The position numbers were made by a program, and so were the translations under genes. A DNA stretch of 55,680 nt from Colwellia sp. (GTDB lineage Bacteria > Pseudomonadota > Gammaproteobacteria > Enterobacterales > Alteromonadaceae). A model generated the notes under the pieces. It saw only the letters and a list, made by a program, of their open reading frames with translations, did no database searches and had not been told where the DNA came from. The DNA is taken from assembly GCA_022969175.1 (NCBI GenBank), contig JALJPB010000001.1, positions 65,902 to 121,581 of the forward strand, in the 5' to 3' direction. Shown here piece by piece: positions 15,697-24,899 of the stretch. Position 1 is the stretch's first letter, and every line of letters starts with the position of its first letter.

Positions 15697-16473
15697 ATGA
15701 CTCAAGTACATATCCTCAATGGTGATTCATTAAAATACCAGTTTCCTAAGGACATCATTGGTGAAATTATTATTATGCGTGAATGTTTAGTTGATGGTGA
15801 TATACAGGGAAAAAACCTTGACGAGTTTTTTGTTAATAGAGCCAATTTTTTAGAAAGTTATGATGAAGTACCTAAAGGAGCATATTTTGAAACTAGTGTA
15901 CCTGAGTTAGAAAAAATAGCGGAATTAGGCCAAGTTCAGCTACAAGGTAAAGAGGTATATTGTTGGTTCGAAGAAGATCTTTTTTGTCAGGCTAATTTTT
16001 GGTTTGTTTTATATTTATTAGCAAAACAGGCTAACTTAAATAAGCTTTATTTTGTTCGTCCTAAAAAGGGCTGTGAATATAGCTTTGGTCATATGAACCA
16101 AAACGAGCTGACCACATCATTTAATCAATGCACTTTCATACCCCCTTCAGAAATAGTCATTTTGGCTAAGTTATGGCCTTGTTATCAACAAGGAAACTTT
16201 GATGAAATGTTGCAACTTTGTCAGAAATTACCCAAACAATGGCAGTTTTTGCAACTTGCAGTACATGCCCAAATAGATAGAGCGCCTGATGATAGTGGTT
16301 TTGGCCGACCAGAAAGAATATTAATAAAAATTATAAAAGAGTTAGAGACTGAAAGTTTTGCTGCTGTTTTTCAAGAGTTTGTTAAAAGGGAAGCCATTTA
16401 TAGTTTTGGTGATCTGCAAGTAAAGCGAATGTTTGATGAGGTGTGTAAAAACAAATTAGGAGAGCTTAGTTGA
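15697..16473 (+). CDS. DUF1835-domain protein
   Basis: A 258-residue cytosolic protein. The N-terminus VHILNGDSLKYQFPKDIIGE, then REXLVDG-type residues and WFEEDLFCQANFWFVLYLL around 90-108, is the DUF1835 signature of uncharacterised bacterial proteins. The C-terminal half (about 170-255) carries the helical region usually paired with DUF1835. Function unknown. Its last bases overlap the start of the DUF2785 gene (TTGA overlap), so the two are probably translated in a coupled way. Confidence 0.8.
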   Translation: MTQVHILNGDSLKYQFPKDIIGEIIIMRECLVDGDIQGKNLDEFFVNRANFLESYDEVPKGAYFETSVPELEKIAELGQVQLQGKEVYCWFEEDLFCQANFWFVLYLLAKQANLNKLYFVRPKKGCEYSFGHMNQNELTTSFNQCTFIPPSEIVILAKLWPCYQQGNFDEMLQLCQKLPKQWQFLQLAVHAQIDRAPDDSGFGRPERILIKIIKELETESFAAVFQEFVKREAIYSFGDLQVKRMFDEVCKNKLGELS

Positions 16474-17429
16474 AAATACGATTGGTAATAGCTTTATGCA
16501 TTCCATTTATCCCCTTGTCACAACTGGTAATGAGCGACATAGCCGTTGCAAATGATGTTATTGATGCCAGTAAGGTAAATGAAGGCTGTTTGGTAAACGG
16601 TTGGGATAAAGCCAAACTCATTAAATTAAAGCAGGAAAAGTTTGAGCTTAACAGTAAGAATAAAACTGACAAAGAGCAGTTAGCTTTTCAAATGCTACAT
16701 TGTTTGGCAAACCCTGACCCGAAAATTAGGGATGGTATTGCTTTTGAAGGATTATCGTATTGGTTAAGAAGCAACAGTTTTGAGAATATAACTTATCTGA
16801 CAATGTTTAATAGTTTAACCAAAACATTATCATCTAAAGTGAATGATGATCACGGTGTTTATTTACCTTTTGTCGCTTTAGTTCTTGCAGAGGTTGCACG
16901 AGTAGATCGTAAAACACCCTATCTAACTGATGAGCAACGTAGTGTTTTAGTTAGTGTCGCAGTAAATAACCTTAAAACTCAGCGTGATTACCGTGGTTTT
17001 GACCCAGAATTTGGCTGGCGTCATGGCATTGCCCATGGTGCAGATCTAATGTTGCAACTTGCCCTGAATCCTGAAATTAATAAATCCCAAACAGATAAAA
17101 TATTAGCAGCCTTAGCAAGTCAAATTCCAGCAAATAAAGGGCATCACTACATTTATGGCGAGCCTAAACGTTTAGCTTTACCCGTGGCTTACATCTATTT
17201 AAGAGGTATGCATTCTGAGCAAGAATGGCAAACTTGGTTATCTCAACTTACCATAGCCACACCGTTTGAAAATTGGGCCGCTGCGTACCGAAGCGAGCAA
17301 GGGTTAGCTAAGTTATTTAATACTCAAAACTTTTTGTTTTCTTTATATGCCAGTATTAAGCAAAGTAAAAATAAAAACTTATTATTAATGATTCCTGCTT
17401 TAGAAAAAGCAATTAGAGAAGTTAACTAG
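16470..17429 (+). CDS. DUF2785-domain protein, secreted
   Basis: A 319-residue protein with an N-terminal signal-like segment (IRLVIALCIPFIPLSQLVM). The helical body matches DUF2785 (GLSYWLRSN, RDYRGFDPEFGWRHGIAHGA, WLSQL). The start is a TTG (16470-16472) that overlaps the TGA of the preceding gene; GGAGA sits about seven bases before it, supporting the unusual start and translational coupling. Its role is unknown; the conserved GWRHGIAHGADL stretch with two His may be functional. Confidence 0.8.
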   Translation: MKIRLVIALCIPFIPLSQLVMSDIAVANDVIDASKVNEGCLVNGWDKAKLIKLKQEKFELNSKNKTDKEQLAFQMLHCLANPDPKIRDGIAFEGLSYWLRSNSFENITYLTMFNSLTKTLSSKVNDDHGVYLPFVALVLAEVARVDRKTPYLTDEQRSVLVSVAVNNLKTQRDYRGFDPEFGWRHGIAHGADLMLQLALNPEINKSQTDKILAALASQIPANKGHHYIYGEPKRLALPVAYIYLRGMHSEQEWQTWLSQLTIATPFENWAAAYRSEQGLAKLFNTQNFLFSLYASIKQSKNKNLLLMIPALEKAIREVN

Positions 17430-17449
17430 AGCCGTTAATTACTGACTTA

Positions 17450-17487
17450 GCATAGGTGGCGGTGACTTTTATCAGAGTCACCTATGC
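17450..17487. other. Long bulged hairpin between convergent genes
   Basis: GCATAG (17450-17455) and GTGACT (about 17462-17467) pair with AGTCAC and CTATGC (about 17476-17487), leaving a six-base bulge GTGGCG on the left arm. It sits between convergent stop codons (17429 and 17514), so a terminator role is plausible, although no T run follows. Confidence 0.5.
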
Positions 17488-17513
17488 AAAACAGTGGATG
17501 AGATAAAGTGGAG

Positions 17514-18026
17514 CTAAAAGCCTCTGAAAAATATGCGTTTTACACTAAACTTATGCAACATTTTCTCCATTAATTCAACATCAGAAAGTCTATCGTCTAA
17601 CGCTTGAATTTGCTGTGACTGTTTATCTAGTTGTCTATCTTGTGATCTGCCTAAACCGCCACTGGCAACAAAACTTCGTATTTGTTTTAACTCATTTTTA
17701 TCAAGCCATATACCACAAGCTATGCATAAGTCGATAATTACCCCTGAAATATCTTTAAAGTTTTGCCTCGTCATTAACTTGCTGCAACAGGCACATGGCA
17801 GATAACCTTCAGCTTTGGGTGTTGGCTTTCTGATAAAGAGTGGGTCTGAGTTATCGTCACGATAAACATCAAATTCGCTAGTTAATACTTTAAATTTATC
17901 AGGCTCTAACCAAAGTCCTTCACAGCATGAACATCGGTCTAATTGGTAATGATTAAACTGAAAAGCGGTTAGAGCTTCTTTACATCGTGGGCATTGGCGG
18001 TTTTTATTTTCTATTTCAAGTTTCAT
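17514..18026 (-). CDS. Protein with two TFIIB-like zinc ribbons
   Basis: A 170-residue cytosolic protein with two zf-TFIIB (PF13453-type) units: Cys12, Cys15, Cys32 and Cys35 (CPRC ... CSCC), then Cys78, Cys81, Cys101 and Cys104 (CACC ... CIAC). Each is followed by the family's GLWLEPDKF or GIWLDKNEL motif. A short helical tail ends the protein. The family is widespread and uncharacterised; nucleic-acid or protein binding is only inferred. GGTGG precedes the ATG. A possible four-cysteine micro-ORF lies just upstream. Confidence 0.85.
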   Translation of the reverse strand: MKLEIENKNRQCPRCKEALTAFQFNHYQLDRCSCCEGLWLEPDKFKVLTSEFDVYRDDNSDPLFIRKPTPKAEGYLPCACCSKLMTRQNFKDISGVIIDLCIACGIWLDKNELKQIRSFVASGGLGRSQDRQLDKQSQQIQALDDRLSDVELMEKMLHKFSVKRIFFRGF

Positions 18027-18035
18027 ATCACCACC

Positions 18036-18104
18036 TCACATTGGGCAAGTACGACATGTACCATTAACCGCGTGTTGACAATGCATACAATGAGAAAGTG
18101 ACAT
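18036..18104 (-). CDS. Possible 22-residue two-CxxC micro-protein
   Basis: A 22-codon frame ending nine bases before the start codon of the TFIIB-zinc gene. Its product contains CMHCQHAVNGTCRTC, two CxxC pairs six residues apart, which would fit one zinc site. No clear ribosome-binding site is seen and chance cannot be excluded, but the cysteine pattern next to a zinc-ribbon gene is notable. The rest of the 18027-18320 spacer is empty. Confidence 0.35.
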   Translation of the reverse strand: MSLSHCMHCQHAVNGTCRTCPM

Positions 18105-18320
18105 TATGAACCATGTTATTGAGTTATCGATAGATTTATTGTAATTGAGCCATTGAGTAAAGTATTTAAATTTTTGTTTTACTAATAAAGTGGATAACTA
18201 CGGAATTACAAATTGTTGACAAAAATTTGTAACTAACAATTGTTATCTTAAAGAAATTCAGAGATGATATTTTTTCATCAATAGTAAAGACCAACTCACC
18301 CTAAAAGGAAACACGCAATT

Positions 18321-19637
18321 ATGTTATTTGATAAACTATTTAATCTGCGTTTGGATTTCGACGTTAAAATTAGCTCATTTAAATGGGGTATTTCATTAAG
18401 TAAAATTTCATTAGCACTTGTATTACCTCTCACCTCAGTGGCAGCACATAGCGTGGTTGCAGATGAAGATTTTTTTCAGTGTAAAACTAATATCAAACAA
18501 AGGGCGATAAATGATGGGTTTTCATCTTTTATTACCACTGAAATCATCGAAGACTTGTCCATGATTAAGCGGGTAGTTGAATTAGATAAACGCCAACCAG
18601 AATTTACCCAAACTTTTGAGCAATATATTAAAGCTCGGGTAACCAATTACCATGTAAAAACCGGTAAGAAAAAATTAATAGTGCACAAAGCGTTATTTGA
18701 CCGCCTAGAACAAAAATATGGCGTACCAAGACAGTATTTAGTGTCTTTTTGGGGCTTAGAAACGGTATTTGGCAAGCATAAAGGAAAAATGTCGGTATTA
18801 AATTCGTTAGCAACACTCGCTTGCGATCAGCGTCGCAGTGAGTTTTTTACCCAAGAGCTATTTAATTTATTTACGTTGTTAGAGAGTAATAAAGTTGATA
18901 AATCGCAATTGCAAGGTTCTTGGGCTGGCGCAATGGGTCATATGCAATTTATGCCTTCTTCTTTTTTACAATATGCGGTTGATGGCGATAATGACGGCAA
19001 AGTGGATATATGGCAAAGTGAAGCCGATGCTTTAACTACCGCGGCAAACTATTTAAGTCAAATCGGTTGGCAGCAAAAAGAACGTTGGGGTAGAGAGGTG
19101 ATTCTCCCTAAAAACTTTGACTTTTCACAAGTGGCTTTTGATCAATATTACCCACTGTCTCACTTTGCCCAGTTGGGCATTAAAAAAATAAATAATAATC
19201 GTTTATCTGATTATAAAATTGACGCTGAGCTCTTTCTTCCTGCTGGGCATCAAGGGTCGGCGTTTTTACTTTATCCAAATTTCAATGTCATTATGACTTG
19301 GAATTTATCAAAAAGTTACGCAGTATCGGTAGGCGTTTTAGCCGATAAACTACTTGGCGCTCAGGGAATTCAAGCGTTTAAAAAGAGTGAGAAAAGTGCA
19401 GTTTATAGTGTCAGTCAAATGAAAGGCTTACAGCAAAACCTAAATCTAATTGGTTTTGATACTGGCGAACCTGATGGTATTTGGGGCCCTAAAAGTAGAA
19501 GTGCTATTCGTTTGTTTCAGTTGAAATATCAATTGATTGCTGATGGTTTTCCAAATAAAGAAGTCTTTGAAGCTATTAAAGAGCTCAATAGCAAACTAAG
19601 CCATGATGAAACTGGGCTAGGTCAACCGAGCGAATAA
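18321..19637 (+). CDS. Lytic murein transglycosylase (MltB-like) with C-terminal peptidoglycan-binding domain
   Basis: A 438-residue enzyme that cleaves peptidoglycan glycan strands with 1,6-anhydro product formation, in the periplasm. A long N-terminus precedes a signal segment (ISLALVLPLTSVAAHSVVA). The SLT_2 domain runs from about 50 to 350, with the catalytic Glu147 in FWGLETVFG and the conserved block GSWAGAMGHMQFMPSSF. A PG_binding_1 domain follows at about 370-430 (LNLIGFDTGEPDGIWGPKSR). The next gene's ATG overlaps its stop codon by one base. Confidence 0.93.
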   Translation: MLFDKLFNLRLDFDVKISSFKWGISLSKISLALVLPLTSVAAHSVVADEDFFQCKTNIKQRAINDGFSSFITTEIIEDLSMIKRVVELDKRQPEFTQTFEQYIKARVTNYHVKTGKKKLIVHKALFDRLEQKYGVPRQYLVSFWGLETVFGKHKGKMSVLNSLATLACDQRRSEFFTQELFNLFTLLESNKVDKSQLQGSWAGAMGHMQFMPSSFLQYAVDGDNDGKVDIWQSEADALTTAANYLSQIGWQQKERWGREVILPKNFDFSQVAFDQYYPLSHFAQLGIKKINNNRLSDYKIDAELFLPAGHQGSAFLLYPNFNVIMTWNLSKSYAVSVGVLADKLLGAQGIQAFKKSEKSAVYSVSQMKGLQQNLNLIGFDTGEPDGIWGPKSRSAIRLFQLKYQLIADGFPNKEVFEAIKELNSKLSHDETGLGQPSE

Positions 19638-20635
19638 TGATGATAAACCCAGCCATTGCTTTTATTTCTCAATTGCCCTTAGATGAGCAGGCATCTTGGC
19701 AAAAGCAATTATCTCAATCATTGCCTAATGAAACCATTGTTTTGGCTGGGCAGTTAACGAATGAGCAAAAACAGCAATGTAATATAGCGATAGTTGCAAA
19801 TCCTGACCCACAAGAACTTATGCAGTTTAGCCATTTGTTATGGTGTCAGAGTCTTTGGGCGGGGGTTGATGCCTTAGTTAGTGCGTTTAGCCCTAGGGTT
19901 GCTAATGATAATTTAGTGAATAAGGCTTCAAATGCTAACCATGTAAATTTTAGCATATCACGGTTGATCGATCCGCTACTTGCTCAAACAATGAGTGAAG
20001 CGGTATTAACTTGGACATTATATTTACACCGGGAAATGCATCAATACCAACAGCAGCAACGTAGCGTTTTTTGGCGACCATTAGACTATAAATTAGCAAG
20101 TGAGCGAACGGTTGGTATTTTAGGTTTAGGCGAATTAGGAAAAGTCAGTGCTTTGCGATTAAAAGCAAATGGTTTTAATGTGCTAGGCTGGAGTCGAAAT
20201 AAAAAAGATATTAAGGATGTTTGCTGTTTATCTGGCGAACAGGGCTTAAAAACCCTAGCTCAACAAAGTAATATCATTGTCTGCTTGCTGCCATTAACTG
20301 CTGATACTCAACATTTAATTAATCAAATGTTTTTACAAGAGTTACCACCACAGGCCTGTATCATTAATTTTGCTCGAGGCGGCATTATTAATAATGATGA
20401 CCTGTTATCTTTTTTAAAAAATGATCCATTATCTTATGCCGTCTTAGATGTTTTTGATCAAGAGCCTTTAAGTTTAACTAGTGAATTTTGGCATCATCCG
20501 CAAATAACGGTATTACCCCATATCTCAGCACCAACAAATAGACAGACGGCAACGACTATTGTTGCAGATAACATCAATCATTACCGCCAAACAGGGCAAT
20601 TACCACCTTGTATCGATTTAGCGCTGGGATATTAG
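19637..20635 (+). CDS. ghrA: D-2-hydroxyacid dehydrogenase, glyoxylate/hydroxypyruvate reductase A-like
   Basis: A 332-residue NAD(P)-dependent dehydrogenase that reduces glyoxylate or hydroxypyruvate (or related 2-oxoacids) in the cytosol. The Rossmann motif is GILGLGELG (about 159-167). The active-site sequence includes FARGGIIN (Arg), DVFDQEPL (Glu) and LPHISAPT (His), the C-terminal pattern of the GhrA branch. It is coupled to the transglycosylase gene by a TAATG overlap, probably without functional link. The exact substrate is uncertain. Confidence 0.85.
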   Translation: MMINPAIAFISQLPLDEQASWQKQLSQSLPNETIVLAGQLTNEQKQQCNIAIVANPDPQELMQFSHLLWCQSLWAGVDALVSAFSPRVANDNLVNKASNANHVNFSISRLIDPLLAQTMSEAVLTWTLYLHREMHQYQQQQRSVFWRPLDYKLASERTVGILGLGELGKVSALRLKANGFNVLGWSRNKKDIKDVCCLSGEQGLKTLAQQSNIIVCLLPLTADTQHLINQMFLQELPPQACIINFARGGIINNDDLLSFLKNDPLSYAVLDVFDQEPLSLTSEFWHHPQITVLPHISAPTNRQTATTIVADNINHYRQTGQLPPCIDLALGY

Positions 20636-20665
20636 AAAAATTTAACTTTTGCCTGATAATGCCGC

Positions 20666-20694
20666 TATTTTACTGTATAAACACTTGCTATAAT
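20666..20694 (+). promoter_or_regulatory. Predicted sigma-70 promoter of glnS
   Basis: A perfect extended -10, TGCTATAAT (TATAAT at 20689-20694), lies 43 bp before the glnS start. A weak -35 (TATTTT, 20666-20671) sits 17 bp upstream. Confidence 0.6.
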
Positions 20695-20737
20695 GTCGGC
20701 AAATAACAAATTCATTCAACACTTTTAAGGTTACTCA

Positions 20738-22408
20738 ATGTCGGATACAGAAAACCGTCCTACCAATTTTATACGCCAAATTATTGATGCAGACTTAGCC
20801 AGTGGTAAACATGAAAGTATACAAACACGCTTTCCACCTGAGCCTAATGGTTACTTACACATTGGTCATGCAAAATCTATATGCTTAAATTTTGGTTTAG
20901 CTCAAGATTATAACGGTTTATGTAATCTACGTTTTGATGATACCAATCCTGAAAAAGAAGACATCAACTACGTTAACTCTATTCAAAAAGATGTTAAGTG
21001 GTTAGGTTTTGAATGGGCAGGGGATATTCATTATTCATCTGATTATTTTGACCAATTACATGGTTTTGCTGTTGAACTTATTGAAAAAGGTTTAGCTTAT
21101 GTGTGTTTTTTAAACGGTGAAGAAACACGAGAGTACCGTGGCACCTTAAATAAACCAGGTAAAAACAGCCCATATCGTGATACCACAGTTGAAGAAAATC
21201 TTACTCACTTTGCTAAAATGAAAAATGGTGACTATCCAGAAGGTAAGTGTTCATTACGCGCAAAAATTGATATGACTTCAAGTTTTATGTGTCTTCGCGA
21301 CCCTATTATTTACCGTATTAAGTTTGCCGAGCATCATCAAACGGGCGATAAATGGTGCATTTACCCAATGTATGACTTCACTCACTGTTTGTCAGATGCC
21401 ATTGAGGGAATAACTCATTCAGTTTGTACCTTAGAGTTTCAAGATAACCGCCGTTTGTATGATTGGGTGATTGACAATGTATCAATTGAAACCAAGCCTC
21501 ATCAGTATGAGTTCTCTCGTTTAAACCTTGAATATACTTTGATGAGTAAACGTAAATTATTGAACTTGGTCGAAGAAAACTTGGTTAATGGTTGGGACGA
21601 TCCTCGTATGCCAACCATTTCAGCATTTCGTCGCCGCGGTTATACGCCAGCTTCATTGCGTGAATTTTCAAAACGTATTGGCGTAACTAAAATGGAAAAT
21701 ACTATCGAAATGGGGGTATTAGAAGCCTGCATTCGTGAAGATTTAAATGATAATGCCCCACGAGCGATGGCAGTGCTTGATCCTATTAAATTAGTGATTG
21801 AAAACTACCCTCAAGATCAAACAGAACAGTTAACGGTAAAAAATCATCCTAGTGATGAAGAACAGGGGACACGAATTGTGCCCTTTAGCCGAGAGCTTTA
21901 CATTGAAGCGGAAGATTTTAGAGAAGAAGCTAACAAAAAGTATAAGCGTTTAGTTATTGATAAAGCTGTTCGTTTACGCGGTGCTTACGTGGTTACTGCT
22001 ACACGGTGTGATAAAGACACTGACGGTAAAGTAACGACAGTTTATTGTAACTATAACAGCGAAACATTAGGAAAAAACCCAACCGATGGCACCAAACCTA
22101 AAGGTGTTATTCATTGGGTAAGTGCTGCTGATGCTTTAGATGCAGAAGTACGTTTATACGATCGCTTATTCACCGTACCTAACCCCGCAGCAGAAGAAGA
22201 CTTTCATACCGTAATGAATCCAGAGTCATTGATCGTTATTGAAAATGCTAAAGTTGAACCAAGCTTAGTCGATGCAAAACCAGAAGCGGCTTTTCAGTTT
22301 GAGAGACAAGGGTACTTTTGTCTTGATAATAAGGATTTAAGGGAAGGTAAGTTAGTCTTTAATCGAACTGTTGGTTTACGTGATACTTGGGCAAAAATAG
22401 GCAAGTAA
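20738..22408 (+). CDS. glnS: Glutamine--tRNA ligase
   Basis: A 556-residue class I aminoacyl-tRNA synthetase charging tRNA-Gln with glutamine in the cytosol. The N-terminal [15 protein letters not shown] holds the HIGH motif (41-44). The KMSKS equivalent is MSKR at about 269-272 ([11 protein letters not shown]). The insert and acceptor-binding region contain [17 protein letters not shown]. The C-terminal beta-barrel anticodon domains are complete, ending in RDTWAKIGK. The length matches E. coli GlnS. A single gene with its own promoter and terminator. Confidence 0.98.
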   Translation: MSDTENRPTNFIRQIIDADLASGKHESIQTRFPPEPNGYLHIGHAKSICLNFGLAQDYNGLCNLRFDDTNPEKEDINYVNSIQKDVKWLGFEWAGDIHYSSDYFDQLHGFAVELIEKGLAYVCFLNGEETREYRGTLNKPGKNSPYRDTTVEENLTHFAKMKNGDYPEGKCSLRAKIDMTSSFMCLRDPIIYRIKFAEHHQTGDKWCIYPMYDFTHCLSDAIEGITHSVCTLEFQDNRRLYDWVIDNVSIETKPHQYEFSRLNLEYTLMSKRKLLNLVEENLVNGWDDPRMPTISAFRRRGYTPASLREFSKRIGVTKMENTIEMGVLEACIREDLNDNAPRAMAVLDPIKLVIENYPQDQTEQLTVKNHPSDEEQGTRIVPFSRELYIEAEDFREEANKKYKRLVIDKAVRLRGAYVVTATRCDKDTDGKVTTVYCNYNSETLGKNPTDGTKPKGVIHWVSAADALDAEVRLYDRLFTVPNPAAEEDFHTVMNPESLIVIENAKVEPSLVDAKPEAAFQFERQGYFCLDNKDLREGKLVFNRTVGLRDTWAKIGK

Positions 22409-22428
22409 ATTAATACTTTGAATTAATG

Positions 22429-22454
22429 AAAAAGGAGCGATAAGCTCCTTTTTT
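22429..22454. terminator. Terminator between glnS and fur (convergent)
   Basis: GGAGC (22434-22438) pairs with GCTCC (22444-22448), extended by five A before and six T after. It follows the glnS stop by about 20 bp and can also serve fur, which ends at 22492 on the other strand. Confidence 0.9.
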
Positions 22455-22491
22455 ATTATTTGTAAGTTGTTTCATTAATATCTATAAACAA

Positions 22492-22935
22492 TTAAAAGTG
22501 TGATTTCCGAAAAGTTTCACACGCTTCTGTATCTTGGCATTCACCATATAAATACAAACTATGATTAGTCAGTGTAATCTTGTGTCTTTTAGCTATATCT
22601 TCTTGACGTGTTTCAATTACATCATCTTCAAACTCAACCACTTTTCCACATTTTAAACAGACTAAATGGTCGTGATGTTTTTTATGAGCTAGCTCAAAGA
22701 CAGATTTACCACCTTCAAAATGATGGCGAGTAACAATGCCAGCATCATCAAATTGGTTTAAAACTCGATAAACTGTGGCTAAGCCAATTTCTTCTTGTTG
22801 TTCTAATAATAATTTATAGACATCCTCTGCGCTAATATGTTGATTGGCAGGATCTTGAAGAATGCTAAGGATTTTTATCCGTGGCAGGGTGATTTTTAAA
22901 CCCGCTCTTTTTAATTCTTCATTTTGTGCAGTCAT
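22492..22935 (-). CDS. fur: Ferric uptake regulator Fur
   Basis: A 147-residue metal-dependent repressor of iron uptake genes. The winged helix is residues 1-80 (AGLKITLPRIKIL; GLATVYRVLNQF). The metal and dimerisation domain has the His cluster HHDH (87-90), Cys93 and Cys96 in CLKCGK, and a second pair Cys133 and Cys139 (GECQDTEAC). The short His-poor C-terminus (FRKSHF) differs from the E. coli tail. In E. coli fur follows fldA directly; here about 10.5 kb separates them. Confidence 0.95.
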   Translation of the reverse strand: MTAQNEELKRAGLKITLPRIKILSILQDPANQHISAEDVYKLLLEQQEEIGLATVYRVLNQFDDAGIVTRHHFEGGKSVFELAHKKHHDHLVCLKCGKVVEFEDDVIETRQEDIAKRHKITLTNHSLYLYGECQDTEACETFRKSHF

Positions 22936-23104
22936 TTATTTTATTCTCTGAACGTTTTTAATGTCAAAATTATAGGGGGTTCTTGGTTGAGATAACAGCT
23001 TTTGTTTTATTTAATTTTTTTTGCAAGAACGAACAATAAATTGATGAAATATTAATGAATCAGTGGGGGTCTTATTAGTAATATTAATTTTATTTAAGTA
23101 GCCA

Positions 23105-23605
23105 ATGAACATTTTCTCTAGAGTCATTATATTTACCTTGTTTATCCTCATTCAACCAGCAGTATTAGCAGAGCAAACAGTAGCTAATCAGGCCCCTGAC
23201 TTTTCATTATCAACTGAATTTGGAGAAGTTATTTCGTTAAGTGATTATAAAGGCAAGCCCTTAGTACTGCATTTTTGGGCAACCTGGTGCCCTTATTGTA
23301 AAAAGTTACAACCTGGTTTAGATGAGCTTTATTTAAAATATCAAAAACAAGGCCTTGAAATGGTCGCGATAAGTTTTTGGGAAGATGACGGTGCAAGCCC
23401 TCAAGCCGAGTTGTTAAAAAGAGGAATGCACTTTACTACGTTAGTTAACGGCGATAACGTTGCTAAGCAATACCGAGTAAAAGGTACACCAAGTACATTT
23501 TTTATTAATAGGGCTGGAGAGGTGTTGTGGAAAACGAGTAACTCTGATCCTAACAACCCAAAATTAGAACAAGCCATTCAGAGTATTATCACCTCAGTTA
23601 AATAG
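23105..23605 (+). CDS. Periplasmic thioredoxin-fold protein (TlpA/ResA-like)
   Basis: A 166-residue protein with a signal peptide ending at LA (about 22) and a TlpA/ResA-type thioredoxin domain. The active site is WCPYC (Cys62, Cys65), preceded by the redoxin motif APDFSLS and LHFWATW; the cis-Pro is in KGTPSTFFI. It probably reduces or exchanges disulfides in the periplasm; the partner is unknown. It runs convergent with the GNAT gene and overlaps its end by eight bases. Confidence 0.88.
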   Translation: MNIFSRVIIFTLFILIQPAVLAEQTVANQAPDFSLSTEFGEVISLSDYKGKPLVLHFWATWCPYCKKLQPGLDELYLKYQKQGLEMVAISFWEDDGASPQAELLKRGMHFTTLVNGDNVAKQYRVKGTPSTFFINRAGEVLWKTSNSDPNNPKLEQAIQSIITSVK

Positions 23606-24053
23606 ATTTTGACATAAACATACTGAAGGGATCATCTTGGTAATTAGCAAAGGGTTGGCAGGGGATAAAACCAAACTGATGATACATTTTGTGTGCCGGC
23701 TTAAAAGCTTCTTCGGTACCTGTTTCTAAACTTAGTTTTATATATGAACGTTGTTTTGCTTGAGCCAAAATATGTTGTAATAATTTTTTTGCTATACCTT
23801 GACGAAGAAATTTTTCAGCGGTTCGCATGGACTTTATTTCACCATGGGTTTTATCAAGCTCTTTTAAAGCACAGCAACCAGCAAGCTCGTTATTTACTCT
23901 TATTGTCCAAAAAGTAATGTCAGGTTTTTTAAGTGCCGATAAATCAAGCGCATGCACACTTTCTTCTGGAGAATGATTCAGCATGTCTTGATGATGTTTT
24001 GTTAGCAGTACCATAACATCATCTTGTTCTAACTCGTTTGTGTATATCTGCAC
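23598..24053 (-). CDS. GNAT-family N-acetyltransferase
   Basis: A 151-residue acetyl-CoA-dependent acetyltransferase. The GNAT core is visible: GCCALKELDKTHGEIKSMRT (strands 3-4), the acetyl-CoA pyrophosphate loop RQGIAKKLLQHIL, then LETGTEEAFKPAHKMYHQFG and the final strand. It resembles the PanZ/YhbS or 'putative acetyltransferase' group with unknown substrate. The start is GTG with little ribosome-binding sequence. Its 3' end overlaps the thioredoxin gene by eight bases in tail-to-tail orientation. Confidence 0.85.
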   Translation of the reverse strand: MQIYTNELEQDDVMVLLTKHHQDMLNHSPEESVHALDLSALKKPDITFWTIRVNNELAGCCALKELDKTHGEIKSMRTAEKFLRQGIAKKLLQHILAQAKQRSYIKLSLETGTEEAFKPAHKMYHQFGFIPCQPFANYQDDPFSMFMSKSI

Positions 24054-24179
24054 TTTGATTATTTTTAGCTAGGGAGTGTTGATTATATTATTACAAAACA
24101 ATTGAGTTTTTTATAGTAGGGTTAACTAAAAATTTGTTAAACTTTGGCCGTTATTTATATCTTTACAAAGGGATTTTTC

Positions 24180-24833
24180 TTGTATCAATTATATTACTTT
24201 CCGTTAAACGCTAGTATGGCACCGCACTTTATTCTAGAGGAACTAGGTGAATCTTTTGAATTGGTAAAGGTAGATAGAAAATCAAACGGACAAAAATCTG
24301 CTGAATATTTAGCATTAAACCCTTTAGGTAGAATTCCTACCTTAATTGATAAAGAAAATGGCCAAGAAGATTTAGTGATTTTTGAAAGTGCCGCCATTTG
24401 TATTCACCTAGCAGAATCTCATCCAAGCTCACAGTTAATCCCAAAAGTTGGCGAGCGTGACCGAGCAAAGTTTTTCCAATGGATGATGTATTTAACAAAT
24501 ACAGTTCAAGCAGAATTAATGGTGTATTTTTACCCTGAAAAATATGGTGTAGATTCAAAAGCGGCAACTGACATCCTTAATAGCCAAGAGCAAAAAATAA
24601 CGGCTATGTTTGCCTTGCTTGATAAAGAGCTTGTTAATAGGGACTTTCTTATTGGCGATAACCTTACTGCCTGCGATTACTTTTTATTTATGTTAGCCAT
24701 ATGGGCTGATGAACTTAAAAAACCACCGCTAGCTTTCGAAAACCTCTCTCGCTACCTTTGCCAGTTAGCCAAACGTGATGCCATTATAAAAACATGTAGA
24801 ACAGAAAAGTTTTCTTTAAAGGATTATCTATAA
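24180..24833 (+). CDS. Glutathione S-transferase-like protein
   Basis: A 217-residue cytosolic GST. The N-terminal thioredoxin-like half has YYFPLNASMAPHFILEELG and the glutathione-binding FESAAICIHLAE; the all-helical C-terminal half has the N-capping region NLTACDYFLFMLAIWADEL. The start is probably TTG 24180: AAAGGGA lies seven bases upstream and homologues begin at this strand. An earlier in-frame TTG (24144) would add 12 unrelated residues. The substrate is unknown. Confidence 0.85.
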   Translation: MYQLYYFPLNASMAPHFILEELGESFELVKVDRKSNGQKSAEYLALNPLGRIPTLIDKENGQEDLVIFESAAICIHLAESHPSSQLIPKVGERDRAKFFQWMMYLTNTVQAELMVYFYPEKYGVDSKAATDILNSQEQKITAMFALLDKELVNRDFLIGDNLTACDYFLFMLAIWADELKKPPLAFENLSRYLCQLAKRDAIIKTCRTEKFSLKDYL

Positions 24834-24899
24834 CTTACTAAAGTAGATATTAATTAAGTCAGAATTTAAAATAGAGTTGCACAAGAAATTATTATTTAA

